DNA from: Suilimivivens sp964458255 | GTDB lineage: Bacteria > Bacillota > Clostridia > Lachnospirales > Lachnospiraceae | Direction of reading: 5' to 3' | Length of the DNA stretch: 46,816 bases | Assembly: GCA_964458255.1 (NCBI GenBank) | Contig: CAYWHY010000009.1 | Coordinates: forward strand, 1-46,816 | Part shown: positions 25,244 to 33,730 of the stretch, one piece after another | Position numbering within the stretch: the stretch's first letter is position 1 | Layout: every line of letters begins with the position of its first letter | The notes under the pieces: generated by a model | The model's input: only the letters and a program-made list of their open reading frames with translations | Told to the model about the DNA's origin: nothing | The model's database searches: none | Position numbers and translations under genes: made by a program

Positions 25244-26569
25244 TTAGTTTGCAGCAATTACAGCATTTACTGCGTCAGTAATTCCGGGAACAACATCTGA
25301 TTCAGCGCTACCATTCATGAATGCATCCCAATTAGCATTCCAAGCTTCACCTGCATCATTTGACCAGCTTTCAGCATAACGTGTAGCTGTCTTTACTTCT
25401 GTGTTCATCATAATCCTAATAGCTTCTGCTGCATCAGAATGACCCTGTTCTGTGATGGTATCATAGAAAGCATCTGCTGTAGCAGCATGTGCACAAGGAG
25501 CAACAGGAGTAGCTTTTAATACTGTAGCATACATTTCACTACTCATGAACTTAATTAATTCCCAACAAGCATCAGGATATTTTGTATCCTTAGGAGCTAC
25601 CCAGCCTACTGTATCGTATGTTGTAGTTGCCTGAACAGATCCCTTAGGTGTAGGAGCATAACCCCAGTTTAAGTCAGGGCAGTTACGAACAAGGCTGTCG
25701 ATTTCCCACTGACCATAGTAAAGTAAACCAATGTTACCTGCTTCAAATTCAGAAAGCATATTTGCTGTTTCATATGTTGTAGGGATTAATGTACCTTCTG
25801 TAATATATCCTCTAACTTTTTCTGCTGTTTCTACGAACTTAGCATCTGTTGTAACCTTTGTTGTACCAATGATCTTATCAACAAAATGCTCACCACCTTC
25901 AGCAACACTCTGGTTTGCGATACCGAAAGCAGATGTTAACATAGTAGGATCTGCGTAGATACCGTATTTGTTGCTGGAAGGATCTGCTAACTTCTGACCC
26001 ATTGCATAGAAATCATCCCATGTCCAGTCGTTTGAAGGATATGCGATACCTGCTGCATCAAGGATATCTTTGTTATAGAATACACCATAAACGTTTACTA
26101 AGCTGGGGAAACCATAAACCTTACCGTCAGCTGTCTGCCATCCGGACATTGTTCCGCCATAGAAACCTTCTACAAATTCAGGTTCTGCAGCTGCTTTCTC
26201 TGTCCAATCATAAAGATTGCCCTGAGCAAAGCCTGCATTAGCTGTATCATAACCATACTGGAATACATCAGGTGCTTCACCTGCTGCAAGCATAGCGTTA
26301 ATACCCTGACCATAGTCGTTGTGAGGTACAGGTACGATCTCTACCTTAATATTGGGGTGCTCTTTTGAGAATACATTGTCAAATGCAGCCTGCATAGCTT
26401 CATTGATTGCATCACCTTCCCAGTCAGCAACGCGAAGTGTAATTACTTCATCACTGCCACCTTCGCTTGAAGCTTCACCAGAAGCTTCTTCAGAAGATCC
26501 GCCGCATCCTGCAAGAGCCATTACTGTCATAGCTGATGCAAGAAGCATTGCTAATAATTTCTTTTTCAT
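25244..26569 (-). CDS. sugar ABC transporter substrate-binding lipoprotein
   Basis: Extracytoplasmic solute-binding protein of family 1 type, 441 residues. The signal peptide ends in the lipobox LAGC with lipid-modified C22, followed by a Ser/Glu-rich linker and the binding domain. Tryptophan- and tyrosine-rich stretches such as WTWDDFYAMGQKLADP and YYGQWEIDSL are typical of oligosaccharide binders. It is the third gene of the permease-permease-binding protein operon and is followed by the regulator. No dedicated ATPase gene is in the cluster, so a shared MsmX-type ATPase elsewhere probably energises the transporter. Context suggests mannose-containing or galactose-containing oligosaccharides as cargo. 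Confidence 0.95.
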   Translation of the reverse strand: MKKKLLAMLLASAMTVMALAGCGGSSEEASGEASSEGGSDEVITLRVADWEGDAINEAMQAAFDNVFSKEHPNIKVEIVPVPHNDYGQGINAMLAAGEAPDVFQYGYDTANAGFAQGNLYDWTEKAAAEPEFVEGFYGGTMSGWQTADGKVYGFPSLVNVYGVFYNKDILDAAGIAYPSNDWTWDDFYAMGQKLADPSSNKYGIYADPTMLTSAFGIANQSVAEGGEHFVDKIIGTTKVTTDAKFVETAEKVRGYITEGTLIPTTYETANMLSEFEAGNIGLLYYGQWEIDSLVRNCPDLNWGYAPTPKGSVQATTTYDTVGWVAPKDTKYPDACWELIKFMSSEMYATVLKATPVAPCAHAATADAFYDTITEQGHSDAAEAIRIMMNTEVKTATRYAESWSNDAGEAWNANWDAFMNGSAESDVVPGITDAVNAVIAAN

Positions 26570-26666
26570 TTTTCTTTTCCTCCATTTTTCTTAATTTATG
26601 GTAAACGGGATAAACCCATTTCCAACATGTTAATTATTTACTATGTCGTATTCGGTGCAATACAAA

Positions 26667-27515
26667 TTATTTTACACCCGCATTGTTCATGGAACCTAAG
26701 CCCTCCATGAAGTAATCCTGACAAAGGAAGAACAAAATCAGAATCGGTAGCATATATACAAGGTCTGCTGCCATAAGCAGGTTCCACTCTGTTCCGTATG
26801 TACTGCTTGACATACGTCCGATTGCCAGAGACAATGTCCACAATTCCTGCTTCTGTGTAACATAAAGCAACGGATTCAGGTAATCATTCCATGCCGTCTG
26901 GAAAGCCTGTATGGCAATGGTCGCTATAAGCGGTTTGCACATCGGTACGATAATCTGCAGAAGTATCTGTAATCTGTTTGCTCCGTCAATTCTCGCAGCC
27001 TCATCATATGACTTCGGAATTGTTGACAGATACTGTCTTACCAGGAATGTCTGGAACGGGGCACCCAGAAATGCCGGAATAATCATCGGCCACCAGGTTC
27101 CGTAAGCTCCTATTTTTGCCCAAAACCGAAATACCGGAATTATTGTAACCATTCCGGGAATCATCATACTTCCGACGATACAGTAAAACCAAATCTTTCT
27201 GCCCGGAAATTTAATTCGCGAAATAGCATAACCTACACTCATACAACTGCACACACTTCCGATTGTACACAATACGGAAATAATTGCCGTATTCGAAAAT
27301 CTCTTCCAGAAGTGAATCTGTTCAAGACCAATGGAAAAATTCTCCCACCTGAATGTTTGCGGTATCCACTGTGGTGGCATCGCAAACACTGCCTGATTAT
27401 CTTTTAACGCCGTTGTGAGCATCCACAAAAGCGGGAACAGCATAGGAATACAAAATAACAAAATTAATATGTAACGAATTATTAAATTAACTGTCGCTCT
27501 CTTTTTCTTACCCAT
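26667..27515 (-). CDS. sugar ABC transporter permease, MalG-like
   Basis: Inner-membrane permease of 282 residues with six predicted helices and the EAA coupling motif (YDEAARIDGANRLQILLQIIVP) through which it contacts the ATPase. The N-terminus MGKKKRATVNLIIRYILILLFCIPMLFPLLWML and the C-terminal FFLCQDYFMEGLGSMNNAGVK are typical of the MalG/CUT1 partner that ends in GS(M/V)K. It starts 15 bases after the MalF-like gene and precedes the binding-protein gene. Confidence 0.95.
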   Translation of the reverse strand: MGKKKRATVNLIIRYILILLFCIPMLFPLLWMLTTALKDNQAVFAMPPQWIPQTFRWENFSIGLEQIHFWKRFSNTAIISVLCTIGSVCSCMSVGYAISRIKFPGRKIWFYCIVGSMMIPGMVTIIPVFRFWAKIGAYGTWWPMIIPAFLGAPFQTFLVRQYLSTIPKSYDEAARIDGANRLQILLQIIVPMCKPLIATIAIQAFQTAWNDYLNPLLYVTQKQELWTLSLAIGRMSSSTYGTEWNLLMAADLVYMLPILILFFLCQDYFMEGLGSMNNAGVK

Positions 27516-27530
27516 GTCTTACCGTCCCCT

Positions 27531-28454
27531 TTACTCGTTCTCATAGTATACATACTGTTCTGATTTACGGAATATGATGACCGTAAGTACCATAATAATC
27601 AGGAACAGTACCCACGCTTCTGCACACGCACGTCCGTATTTCTGGCTGTTGAACGCAGTTTCGTAAATATCAAAATTCAGGAAGTGAGATGCGTAGCTCG
27701 GACCACCGTTTGTCATAATCTGAGCTTCTGCAAACACTTGCAATCCTCCGATCAAACCTGTTATAAGCTGCAGGAAAATAATCGGTGTGATCATCGGGAA
27801 GGTAATATGTCTGAACTGTGACCATCCGCTTGCACCGTCAAGGGAGGCCGCTTCATATAAATCTACCGGAACAGATTGCAGACCACTTAAAAAGATAATC
27901 ATCATTCCGCCGACGCCCCACCACTTAATAATACTTAAGGATAACAAAACCACATTGGGATCTGTCAGCCATCCTACAGCAGGAAGACCTATCTGTGTAA
28001 GCATACCGTTGATAAGACCCGTATCGCTCTTAAACATAAACTGCCACAATACAATGGCGGCAATGCTGGGAACAATCGTGGGAAGATAATAAATCACACG
28101 AAAGATTTTAATTCCCACCAGTTTCTTATTTAAAAGCACTGCCAACGCCAATCCCAGTATTAATGTAATGGGTACATTGATTAATGCATATATAAATGTT
28201 ACTTTAATGGAATCAAAGAATATCGGCTTTGCCGTAAATATAAACTTGAAATTCTTCAATCCTGTAAATACGGGATCATTAAGGCCATCCCAATCACAGA
28301 ATGCACAATATAAAGAATAAATCATTGGATATACACAAAGCAACGGAAAACCTATCAGAGTAGGAAACATAAAGCAATAACCCTGAAATCCCTCACGTTT
28401 CCAAAACGCTTTCTTACTTTTTTCTTTTTTCAATGTCTTTATACTCCTTTCCAT
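27531..28454 (-). CDS. sugar ABC transporter permease, MalF-like
   Basis: Permease of 307 residues of the CUT1 sugar-import family. Helices begin at YCFMFPTLIGFPLLCVYPMIYSLY, and the EAA motif is DLYEAASLDGASGWSQFRHITFP. The frame extends to a GTG at 28466, but the consensus promoter's -10 box ends only 12 bases from it. The ATG at 28454, with GGTGA before it, fits better. It is the first gene of the transporter unit and sits directly behind a near-perfect promoter that carries the element shared with the mannosidase promoter. Confidence 0.94.
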   Translation of the reverse strand: MERSIKTLKKEKSKKAFWKREGFQGYCFMFPTLIGFPLLCVYPMIYSLYCAFCDWDGLNDPVFTGLKNFKFIFTAKPIFFDSIKVTFIYALINVPITLILGLALAVLLNKKLVGIKIFRVIYYLPTIVPSIAAIVLWQFMFKSDTGLINGMLTQIGLPAVGWLTDPNVVLLSLSIIKWWGVGGMMIIFLSGLQSVPVDLYEAASLDGASGWSQFRHITFPMITPIIFLQLITGLIGGLQVFAEAQIMTNGGPSYASHFLNFDIYETAFNSQKYGRACAEAWVLFLIIMVLTVIIFRKSEQYVYYENE

Positions 28455-28477
28455 AAATATCACCACTTATATTTCAC

Positions 28478-28510
28478 ATTATATGTATCATTTATTGATA
28501 TGTCAATATG
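28478..28510 (-). promoter_or_regulatory. consensus promoter of the sugar transporter operon with shared element
   Basis: On the minus strand, a perfect TTGACA (28501-28506), an exact 17-bp spacer and a perfect TATAAT (28478-28483). The 15-mer CATATTGACATATCA (28496-28510) is identical to that at the GH38 promoter. A TATCA-N5-TGATA dyad (28486-28500) fills most of the spacer, as expected for a repressor site. A promoter this strong needs tight repression. Confidence 0.85.
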
Positions 28511-28563
28511 TTTTTCTGTATTTCCATTTTTTTCTTTCGATTCCATTTCATTTTCGCACAGAA

Positions 28564-28611
28564 AAACCGTCATTATTCGCCTTTTCTCCAACATGCAAAT
28601 AATGACGGTTT
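28564..28611 (-). terminator. terminator of the GH36-like gene
   Basis: A perfect 14-bp stem, AAACCGTCATTATT (28564-28577) with AATAATGACGGTTT (28598-28611), is followed by TTTTT on the minus strand, 38 bases past the GH36-like stop codon. It insulates that gene from the transporter promoter. Confidence 0.92.
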
Positions 28612-28649
28612 GCTTTGTAATTCCCTATATTTTTAAAATGATATATCAT

Positions 28650-30200
28650 TTACCAGTGAAACTCTTTCATTCCTTCATACGTCTGCCACTTTTCGGGAGT
28701 TTTTCCTGCCTTCCAGTCAAGGGGAACCGCGGTATCCGTATTTTCCGCTGCTTTACGATAGGCCTCTTTCAACTCTTCTTCCTGCTTCGCATTTAAAAGT
28801 CCCGGTTTCACTGAAACAAAGAATGGTGTCCCGCTAAGAGAAAGTACCTGCATCCACTGCCTGTTTTTCTCCCATGGAACATTTTCCGTAATTCCCACGC
28901 AATCTGCATCGGCACTGAAAAAAGCATTGTGCTGTGGCATTCTGAACGCAAGCGTGTTTACACCCATTTTCTTCGTTCTTTCCCATTCATTCCCGCTGGT
29001 ATCATCTCCGGTACGGTTTGCTTCCATCAGACCTGCCCCCAGATGCCCCATACAGTTACATCCCAGAATTATCACATCTCCCGCTGCTTCCTTAATCGCT
29101 CTGTAAAAATCAACGATAATCTCCGCCGTCGTCCGTGAAGTATCTTGAAAATGCCAGTCTGATGTTGTTAATTCCGCGCCCATATCAAAGCCCCAGCGCC
29201 CGAATATGTCATAAGTCGAAAAATCATGTTTAATCAGTTCATATCCCCAACCGCAGATTCTCCTAACATCCTCTTTTATGTAAGCGAGTACTTCGGGTAC
29301 GGAAATATCCAGCACACTATTATCTCTCTCAAGTCTCCACGTTTTAGGAAGTACATCAAATTTATCAAACAGCGGTCTGAACCAGATGCCGGGACGGACA
29401 TTATATTTTTTTATATCCGCAGCAAGCTGACCCATATCGCCATAATCCGCATTCCCTTCGTCCCAAGGACCACCATTATAGGAATGATCATGCGCAATCT
29501 GCCATCCGTCATCTATCACCATAAACGGTCTGTTTTTGATTCCTTCCGTCATATGTGCCACATACGCAGCATCCCGTAAAATCTCTTCACGAGAGCTGTT
29601 TCCATATGCATAATACCAGTTGTTGCTTCCATATACAGGCTCTTTGCAGGTCAGCGGGCTTTCACACATAGCCCTGCAAAAACACTTTGCCGCCTCAAAA
29701 GCATCCGTCCTCTTATATCTCTGCATAAGAATTTCTGCCATTTTAAGCTTTCTGCCATTTAAAAGCACACCATCTCCGCCGCAACGCACATCCAGATGTA
29801 GCAGCAAGTCGTTCTCCCTTACCTCCCAAAAGCAAAGTGCGGAAGGTCTTACCCTGACACCATAACCAAGGCTTTCTTCCCCTCTGTCTTCCAAGAAATA
29901 CCACGGCATTACACCGACATGCCCTGCGTCCTTCCACTCCAGGTCACCATATCCTCTTTCCCAGTGATCCCCCAACAATTTGCCGGCATCTTTCATCAGA
30001 CCTTTCCAGCATAAAACAACCGCACTTACAGCCGTCTCTTCTGCCTTAAGAAAAGCCTGCATCACATTTTCCTTTATGGCCAGTTCCACGGTAACATCAT
30101 CAGATGTATAGATTCCGGCACTCTTACAAGCCATCTTTTTTTCTCCGGAAGCCATAACCTCATCCGGCATTCTCAAAAAAACAATTCCCTTCATTGCCAT
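28650..30200 (-). CDS. GH36-like (melibiase superfamily) alpha-galactosidase
   Basis: Protein of 516 residues resembling clan GH-D enzymes of family 36, which cleave terminal alpha-galactose or alpha-GalNAc with retention. The barrel region shows FMVIDDGWQ (about 227-234), RPGIWFRPLF, the likely nucleophile D326 in YELIKHDFSTYD, and the acid/base candidate in ANRTGDDTSG (D399 or D400). The N-terminal part is shorter than in typical 700-residue GH36 enzymes, so the large N-terminal beta domain is reduced. There is no signal peptide. The start is 69 bases after the end of the surface-protein gene, with no clear promoter between, so the two may be co-transcribed. The exact sugar specificity is uncertain. 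Confidence 0.75.
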   Translation of the reverse strand: MAMKGIVFLRMPDEVMASGEKKMACKSAGIYTSDDVTVELAIKENVMQAFLKAEETAVSAVVLCWKGLMKDAGKLLGDHWERGYGDLEWKDAGHVGVMPWYFLEDRGEESLGYGVRVRPSALCFWEVRENDLLLHLDVRCGGDGVLLNGRKLKMAEILMQRYKRTDAFEAAKCFCRAMCESPLTCKEPVYGSNNWYYAYGNSSREEILRDAAYVAHMTEGIKNRPFMVIDDGWQIAHDHSYNGGPWDEGNADYGDMGQLAADIKKYNVRPGIWFRPLFDKFDVLPKTWRLERDNSVLDISVPEVLAYIKEDVRRICGWGYELIKHDFSTYDIFGRWGFDMGAELTTSDWHFQDTSRTTAEIIVDFYRAIKEAAGDVIILGCNCMGHLGAGLMEANRTGDDTSGNEWERTKKMGVNTLAFRMPQHNAFFSADADCVGITENVPWEKNRQWMQVLSLSGTPFFVSVKPGLLNAKQEEELKEAYRKAAENTDTAVPLDWKAGKTPEKWQTYEGMKEFHW

Positions 30201-30268
30201 AGCGTACCTTTCCCATCCTTGTTTTCAAAGGTCTGTATCCCACTTTTATGGAATGGCTTTTGTATGCA

Positions 30269-32872
30269 TTAGTATTCTTTCAGTGTTTTGTAAACAAGGC
30301 TGCCTACTACCCCGCCTACACCAAGTGTCATAATCAATATATAAAGTAACAGATTATTGGCATCACCGGTTTTGGGGGCAGCGCTCTGATTTGAACCGGC
30401 AGAACCCGTTGCCGTACTTTCGACCGTTCCTTCCACACAATCTACCGAAACAGCTATGTTTCCGGTCACAGCTGTGCCTTTAACAGTAATCTTGCCGCTT
30501 TCCTTATCGTATGTATAACCTGTCCCGGCAGTCAGCAGCTTCTCGCCGACCTTTACAGTAATTTCATCCGGTAATCGGTATCCGTCATTGGCTTTCACGG
30601 TTAATGTATAATCCTGTCCGCTGTTTGCATTGCCCAAATCACCGCAAGTTCCATTTTTCACATTACAGGTTACGGTATAAGCAGCTGCTTTCAAGGTACA
30701 GCCAGCAACGATTTCTATATTTCCTTTTACAGTTTCCTGGTTAATCGATATACTGCCGGATGACGCATTGTAAGTATAATCAATTCCTTCTCGAATCTCA
30801 TCACCACCCACGGTTACCGTTATTGCTTCCGGTGTTACATACCCTTCATCAGCTTTTATGGTTGCACTGTAAGCATTGCCTTCTTCTACGTTAGCTGAGC
30901 CCGTATAAGTACCGCCGCTCACAGAAGCGGTAACGGTATAAACCCCTTTCTTGTGACAGTCTGCATGAATTTCAACATCACCGTTTATTGCTTTTCCAAA
31001 AACAGTCAGCTGACCTGTTTCATCATCCCATTTATAGGCTTTGTTCTCTTCTACCTCTTTGCCGGCAATTTTGACCGTAACATCAGACGGCAGTTTATAA
31101 TGTGTTTTGGGAGTTATGGTTACTGCGTAGTTTTCTCCGGCCTTTGCTGTTTCTGCACCGCTGTACTTTCCGTCCTCAACCTCAACAGTAGCACTATATG
31201 CTTCCCCCTTCTTTACACCAGTCACCGATATATCCACATTACCTGTCATATTCTTTGCATAAATCTTGATAATCCCCGTTGCGGCATCCCACGAATAATC
31301 ATTTCCAACCGTCATCTTTGCACCATCATGCATGACATCAACCGACGCCGGCAGCACGAACCCGTCTTTCGCCTTTATGGTTGCTAAAAACTCCTGCCTT
31401 GTTTGAACGGAAGACTGTGACTTTACTTCTGCATCATGAGCTGCAATGCTAAGAGATGGATTATTCCCGAGGCATTTCACATCAATCTGAAGATCCCCTG
31501 TCACATTCGCACCATAAACCGTTATCATACCCGTAGTATAATCCCAGCTGTATTCCCCTTTGGCAGCTGATAACACATGAGATCCCGCTTTTACCGAAAT
31601 GGAATCCGGCAAAAACCGGCCTTCACCCGGTATGATTTTTATACGGTAATCCTTCTTGTATATCGCTTGTCCGTTTCCAAAATAATTCACAGCTCCCCCA
31701 TCGACATCAACACTTACCTTAATCATGTGTACTACTTTTTCCTGGCTAATCCTGTCAGCAGTCAGATTCTGGCTGGCCGCATCTATATAACCGCCAAATT
31801 CCACAAAATATCCATCTGCCTTTTTCTCAAGCGGATCTGTTACATTACCCTTCAGAATATCATACAAAAGGACTTCCGACTGAGCGCAATCTGCCACAAC
31901 ACAGGTTTGCTGTTCATCTGCCAGAGCACTACTCGTTTTATGGTCAGGCTCATTATCGGCCCACAGAGAAGTAGGTATATTTACACCGGCAGCCGGACCG
32001 CATGCCCAATAATACAGCGTTCTGTTATGGGCAGCCAACATTTGTCCGGCAGCCTCAGCCGGAGTGCCGGCAGGTATATCCTCCTTTTTCATGGGAATAT
32101 ACTGATTATCCTCTTCGGTAGGCATATTAGGACGTACACCTATTAAAATTGAACCAGTCTCTTCAATATCCTCATCCTTAATTCTTTGATTGTTCGCTGT
32201 ATAGACCTGTACCGTTCCTCCACACCAGCCTGCTTTATCTGAAATCTCCTTTAATAAAGCAGCTTCCGGTTTACCCTCCTCAAGCGTTGCCAGATAGCCT
32301 TTCATTCCCATGAAGGTCATACTTTTTGCAGAGTTGTATGCTTTCAACCAGGTCACATTACCAGGCACATACATATAATAATGATTATTATCCTTTTGTC
32401 GATTTGAGGTAATCGAATAAGAAGCAGTAGTATTCGTTTCATTACTGTCTGCGACTACGTTTACTTTCATACCCTCTTCATATTTAAATTTTATACTGCG
32501 CAACATTGCTTGTACCTGAAACGAAGTTGCAGCGGGTGTAAAATACCATACGGCAACTTTCGTATCCGTCCCCATATTAACATTGTCAGGCACACTTACT
32601 TTGGTCAAGTCCATAGAGCCTTTATCTACCGAAACCATAAGGGTATTAATTGTTCCTGTCGGATTCTTTACTGTCTTATTTACTTCTACCGTAGCATGGG
32701 GGAAGTACACATACTGCTCAGCTGTTCCTTCCACATATGCAGCGTCACCGAGCAAATCATTGCTCTCTACGGCATGTACCTTGCCTGCCGGCAATACCGA
32801 TGCCAAAAGCGTGAAAAGTAACACTTTACTTATCCATATTCTACATCTCTTTTGTCTGCTTTGAGTTTTCAC
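30269..32872 (-). CDS. large cell-wall protein: C-type-lectin-like domain plus five repeats and sortase signal
   Basis: Protein of 867 residues. A signal peptide spans about 1-35. Residues about 164-361 resemble a C-type-lectin-like domain: HYYMYVPGNVTWLKAYNSA, GYLATLEEGKPE, then WADNEPDH and CVVADC. Residues 381-815 hold five related units of 85-92 residues (381-472, 473-557, 558-643, 644-730, 731-815). Each has a GY-LP-V pattern, a (W/Y)D..(T/S)G.I.(V/I) strand and a final GN(I/V).(I/V); four of the five end in cysteine. The C-terminus has APKTGD, a hydrophobic helix and a short tail with two lysines, a sortase signal. GGAGGG sits before the GTG start. It probably binds glycans at the cell surface for the adjacent glycoside hydrolase cluster. 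Confidence 0.85.
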   Translation of the reverse strand: MKTQSRQKRCRIWISKVLLFTLLASVLPAGKVHAVESNDLLGDAAYVEGTAEQYVYFPHATVEVNKTVKNPTGTINTLMVSVDKGSMDLTKVSVPDNVNMGTDTKVAVWYFTPAATSFQVQAMLRSIKFKYEEGMKVNVVADSNETNTTASYSITSNRQKDNNHYYMYVPGNVTWLKAYNSAKSMTFMGMKGYLATLEEGKPEAALLKEISDKAGWCGGTVQVYTANNQRIKDEDIEETGSILIGVRPNMPTEEDNQYIPMKKEDIPAGTPAEAAGQMLAAHNRTLYYWACGPAAGVNIPTSLWADNEPDHKTSSALADEQQTCVVADCAQSEVLLYDILKGNVTDPLEKKADGYFVEFGGYIDAASQNLTADRISQEKVVHMIKVSVDVDGGAVNYFGNGQAIYKKDYRIKIIPGEGRFLPDSISVKAGSHVLSAAKGEYSWDYTTGMITVYGANVTGDLQIDVKCLGNNPSLSIAAHDAEVKSQSSVQTRQEFLATIKAKDGFVLPASVDVMHDGAKMTVGNDYSWDAATGIIKIYAKNMTGNVDISVTGVKKGEAYSATVEVEDGKYSGAETAKAGENYAVTITPKTHYKLPSDVTVKIAGKEVEENKAYKWDDETGQLTVFGKAINGDVEIHADCHKKGVYTVTASVSGGTYTGSANVEEGNAYSATIKADEGYVTPEAITVTVGGDEIREGIDYTYNASSGSISINQETVKGNIEIVAGCTLKAAAYTVTCNVKNGTCGDLGNANSGQDYTLTVKANDGYRLPDEITVKVGEKLLTAGTGYTYDKESGKITVKGTAVTGNIAVSVDCVEGTVESTATGSAGSNQSAAPKTGDANNLLLYILIMTLGVGGVVGSLVYKTLKEY

Positions 32873-32912
32873 TTTTGTCCCTCCAATTAACTAATAACGC
32901 ACATTATTCTAA

Positions 32913-32942
32913 ATAATAGCACACTGTTAATCGTATTGTCCA
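32913..32942 (-). promoter_or_regulatory. promoter of the surface lectin-like gene
   Basis: On the minus strand, TGGACA (32937-32942), an 18-bp spacer and TATTAT (32913-32918) preceded by TGC, an extended -10. It lies about 40 bases before the GTG start. Confidence 0.7.
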
Positions 32943-33053
32943 GTACTCAATTTACCCCTTTTCCATAGCTTCCCTTATCTTGTGGGTCGTTTCTTTTTTA
33001 TACACAAACTATCCGCAAAAAGCGGTGTTTGTAGTACCAAAGTACTATTTGTG

Positions 33054-33076
33054 AAAAACTACGTTCCGGTCGGAAC
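33054..33076 (-). terminator. possible terminator of the pit-DUF47 operon
   Basis: Just after the DUF47 stop, GTTCC-GACC-GGAAC (33063-33076) forms a short hairpin, followed within 4 bases by TTTTT on the minus strand. The stem is only 5 bp. Two further small hairpins follow at 33032-33047 and 33005-33031. Confidence 0.45.
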
Positions 33077-33082
33077 CACACC

Positions 33083-33712
33083 TTAGGTATTTTTCATCAC
33101 AACCGAACCTACACATTCACTCACATTTTCGCAGGCATCAGCACACATTTCAAAACAGTCATATATTTCACGCCATGCAATCATCTCAAACACATCAGAC
33201 ACATCCGTTGCTTTTTTGGTAAGTTCACGCATGGAAGTAAGGTAAAGTGTATCACATTTTTCCTCAACATCATTAAGTTCTATGATGAGTTTCCGAATTC
33301 TTTTGGACTTCTTAAAATTTTCGAACTCATTCATAATCTCGCAAAGAAGCTCACAGGATCTGACAATATTTTTGGCAAAATCAACGGCGGCCGGTTTAAT
33401 GGATTGGATGTTAAAAATATAAAATTTCTGCAGTATCTCCTCAATCTTATCGGTCACATCATCAAGATTGTGACTTAACATATCCAAATCTTCACGATCC
33501 ACAGGTGTTACAAATGCCTTGGCAAGCGCTGCACTCATTTCATGCTTCTTTTCATCCGCACAGTGTTCAATCTCATGCATTTCTTCCAGCATTTGCTGGA
33601 TATTGTCAGAATTATAATTTTCCAGGCATTTCACAAGATATGATGCCGCTTTTTTTGAGAGTTCCGTGTTCTTCGCAAAATTTTCATAATAGAATTTATC
33701 ACCTTTAGCCAT
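33083..33712 (-). CDS. DUF47 family (PhoU-like) phosphate transport accessory protein
   Basis: All-helical protein of 209 residues of the DUF47/TIGR00153 family, distant relatives of PhoU. The acidic helices carry patterns such as EEMHEIEHCADEKKHEM, the VTPVDREDLDMLSHNLDDVTDKIEE core and AWREIYDCFEMCADACENVS, which may bind metal or mediate contact with the transporter. It follows the PiT gene by 18 bases. This pairing is widespread and suggests it regulates low-affinity phosphate transport. No membrane segment. Confidence 0.93.
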   Translation of the reverse strand: MAKGDKFYYENFAKNTELSKKAASYLVKCLENYNSDNIQQMLEEMHEIEHCADEKKHEMSAALAKAFVTPVDREDLDMLSHNLDDVTDKIEEILQKFYIFNIQSIKPAAVDFAKNIVRSCELLCEIMNEFENFKKSKRIRKLIIELNDVEEKCDTLYLTSMRELTKKATDVSDVFEMIAWREIYDCFEMCADACENVSECVGSVVMKNT

Positions 33713-33730
33713 TTCTTAAATTCCTTTCTC

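Noticed and set aside
30569..31730. DNA tandem repeats or CRISPR-like structure in the surface-protein gene
   Set aside because: The periodicity is at the protein level only; the DNA of the units has diverged and there are no spacers.
31577..32146. A 189-codon plus-strand open frame inside the surface-protein gene
   Set aside because: It is antisense to a clear repeat-bearing protein, has no ribosome binding site and no family resemblance.
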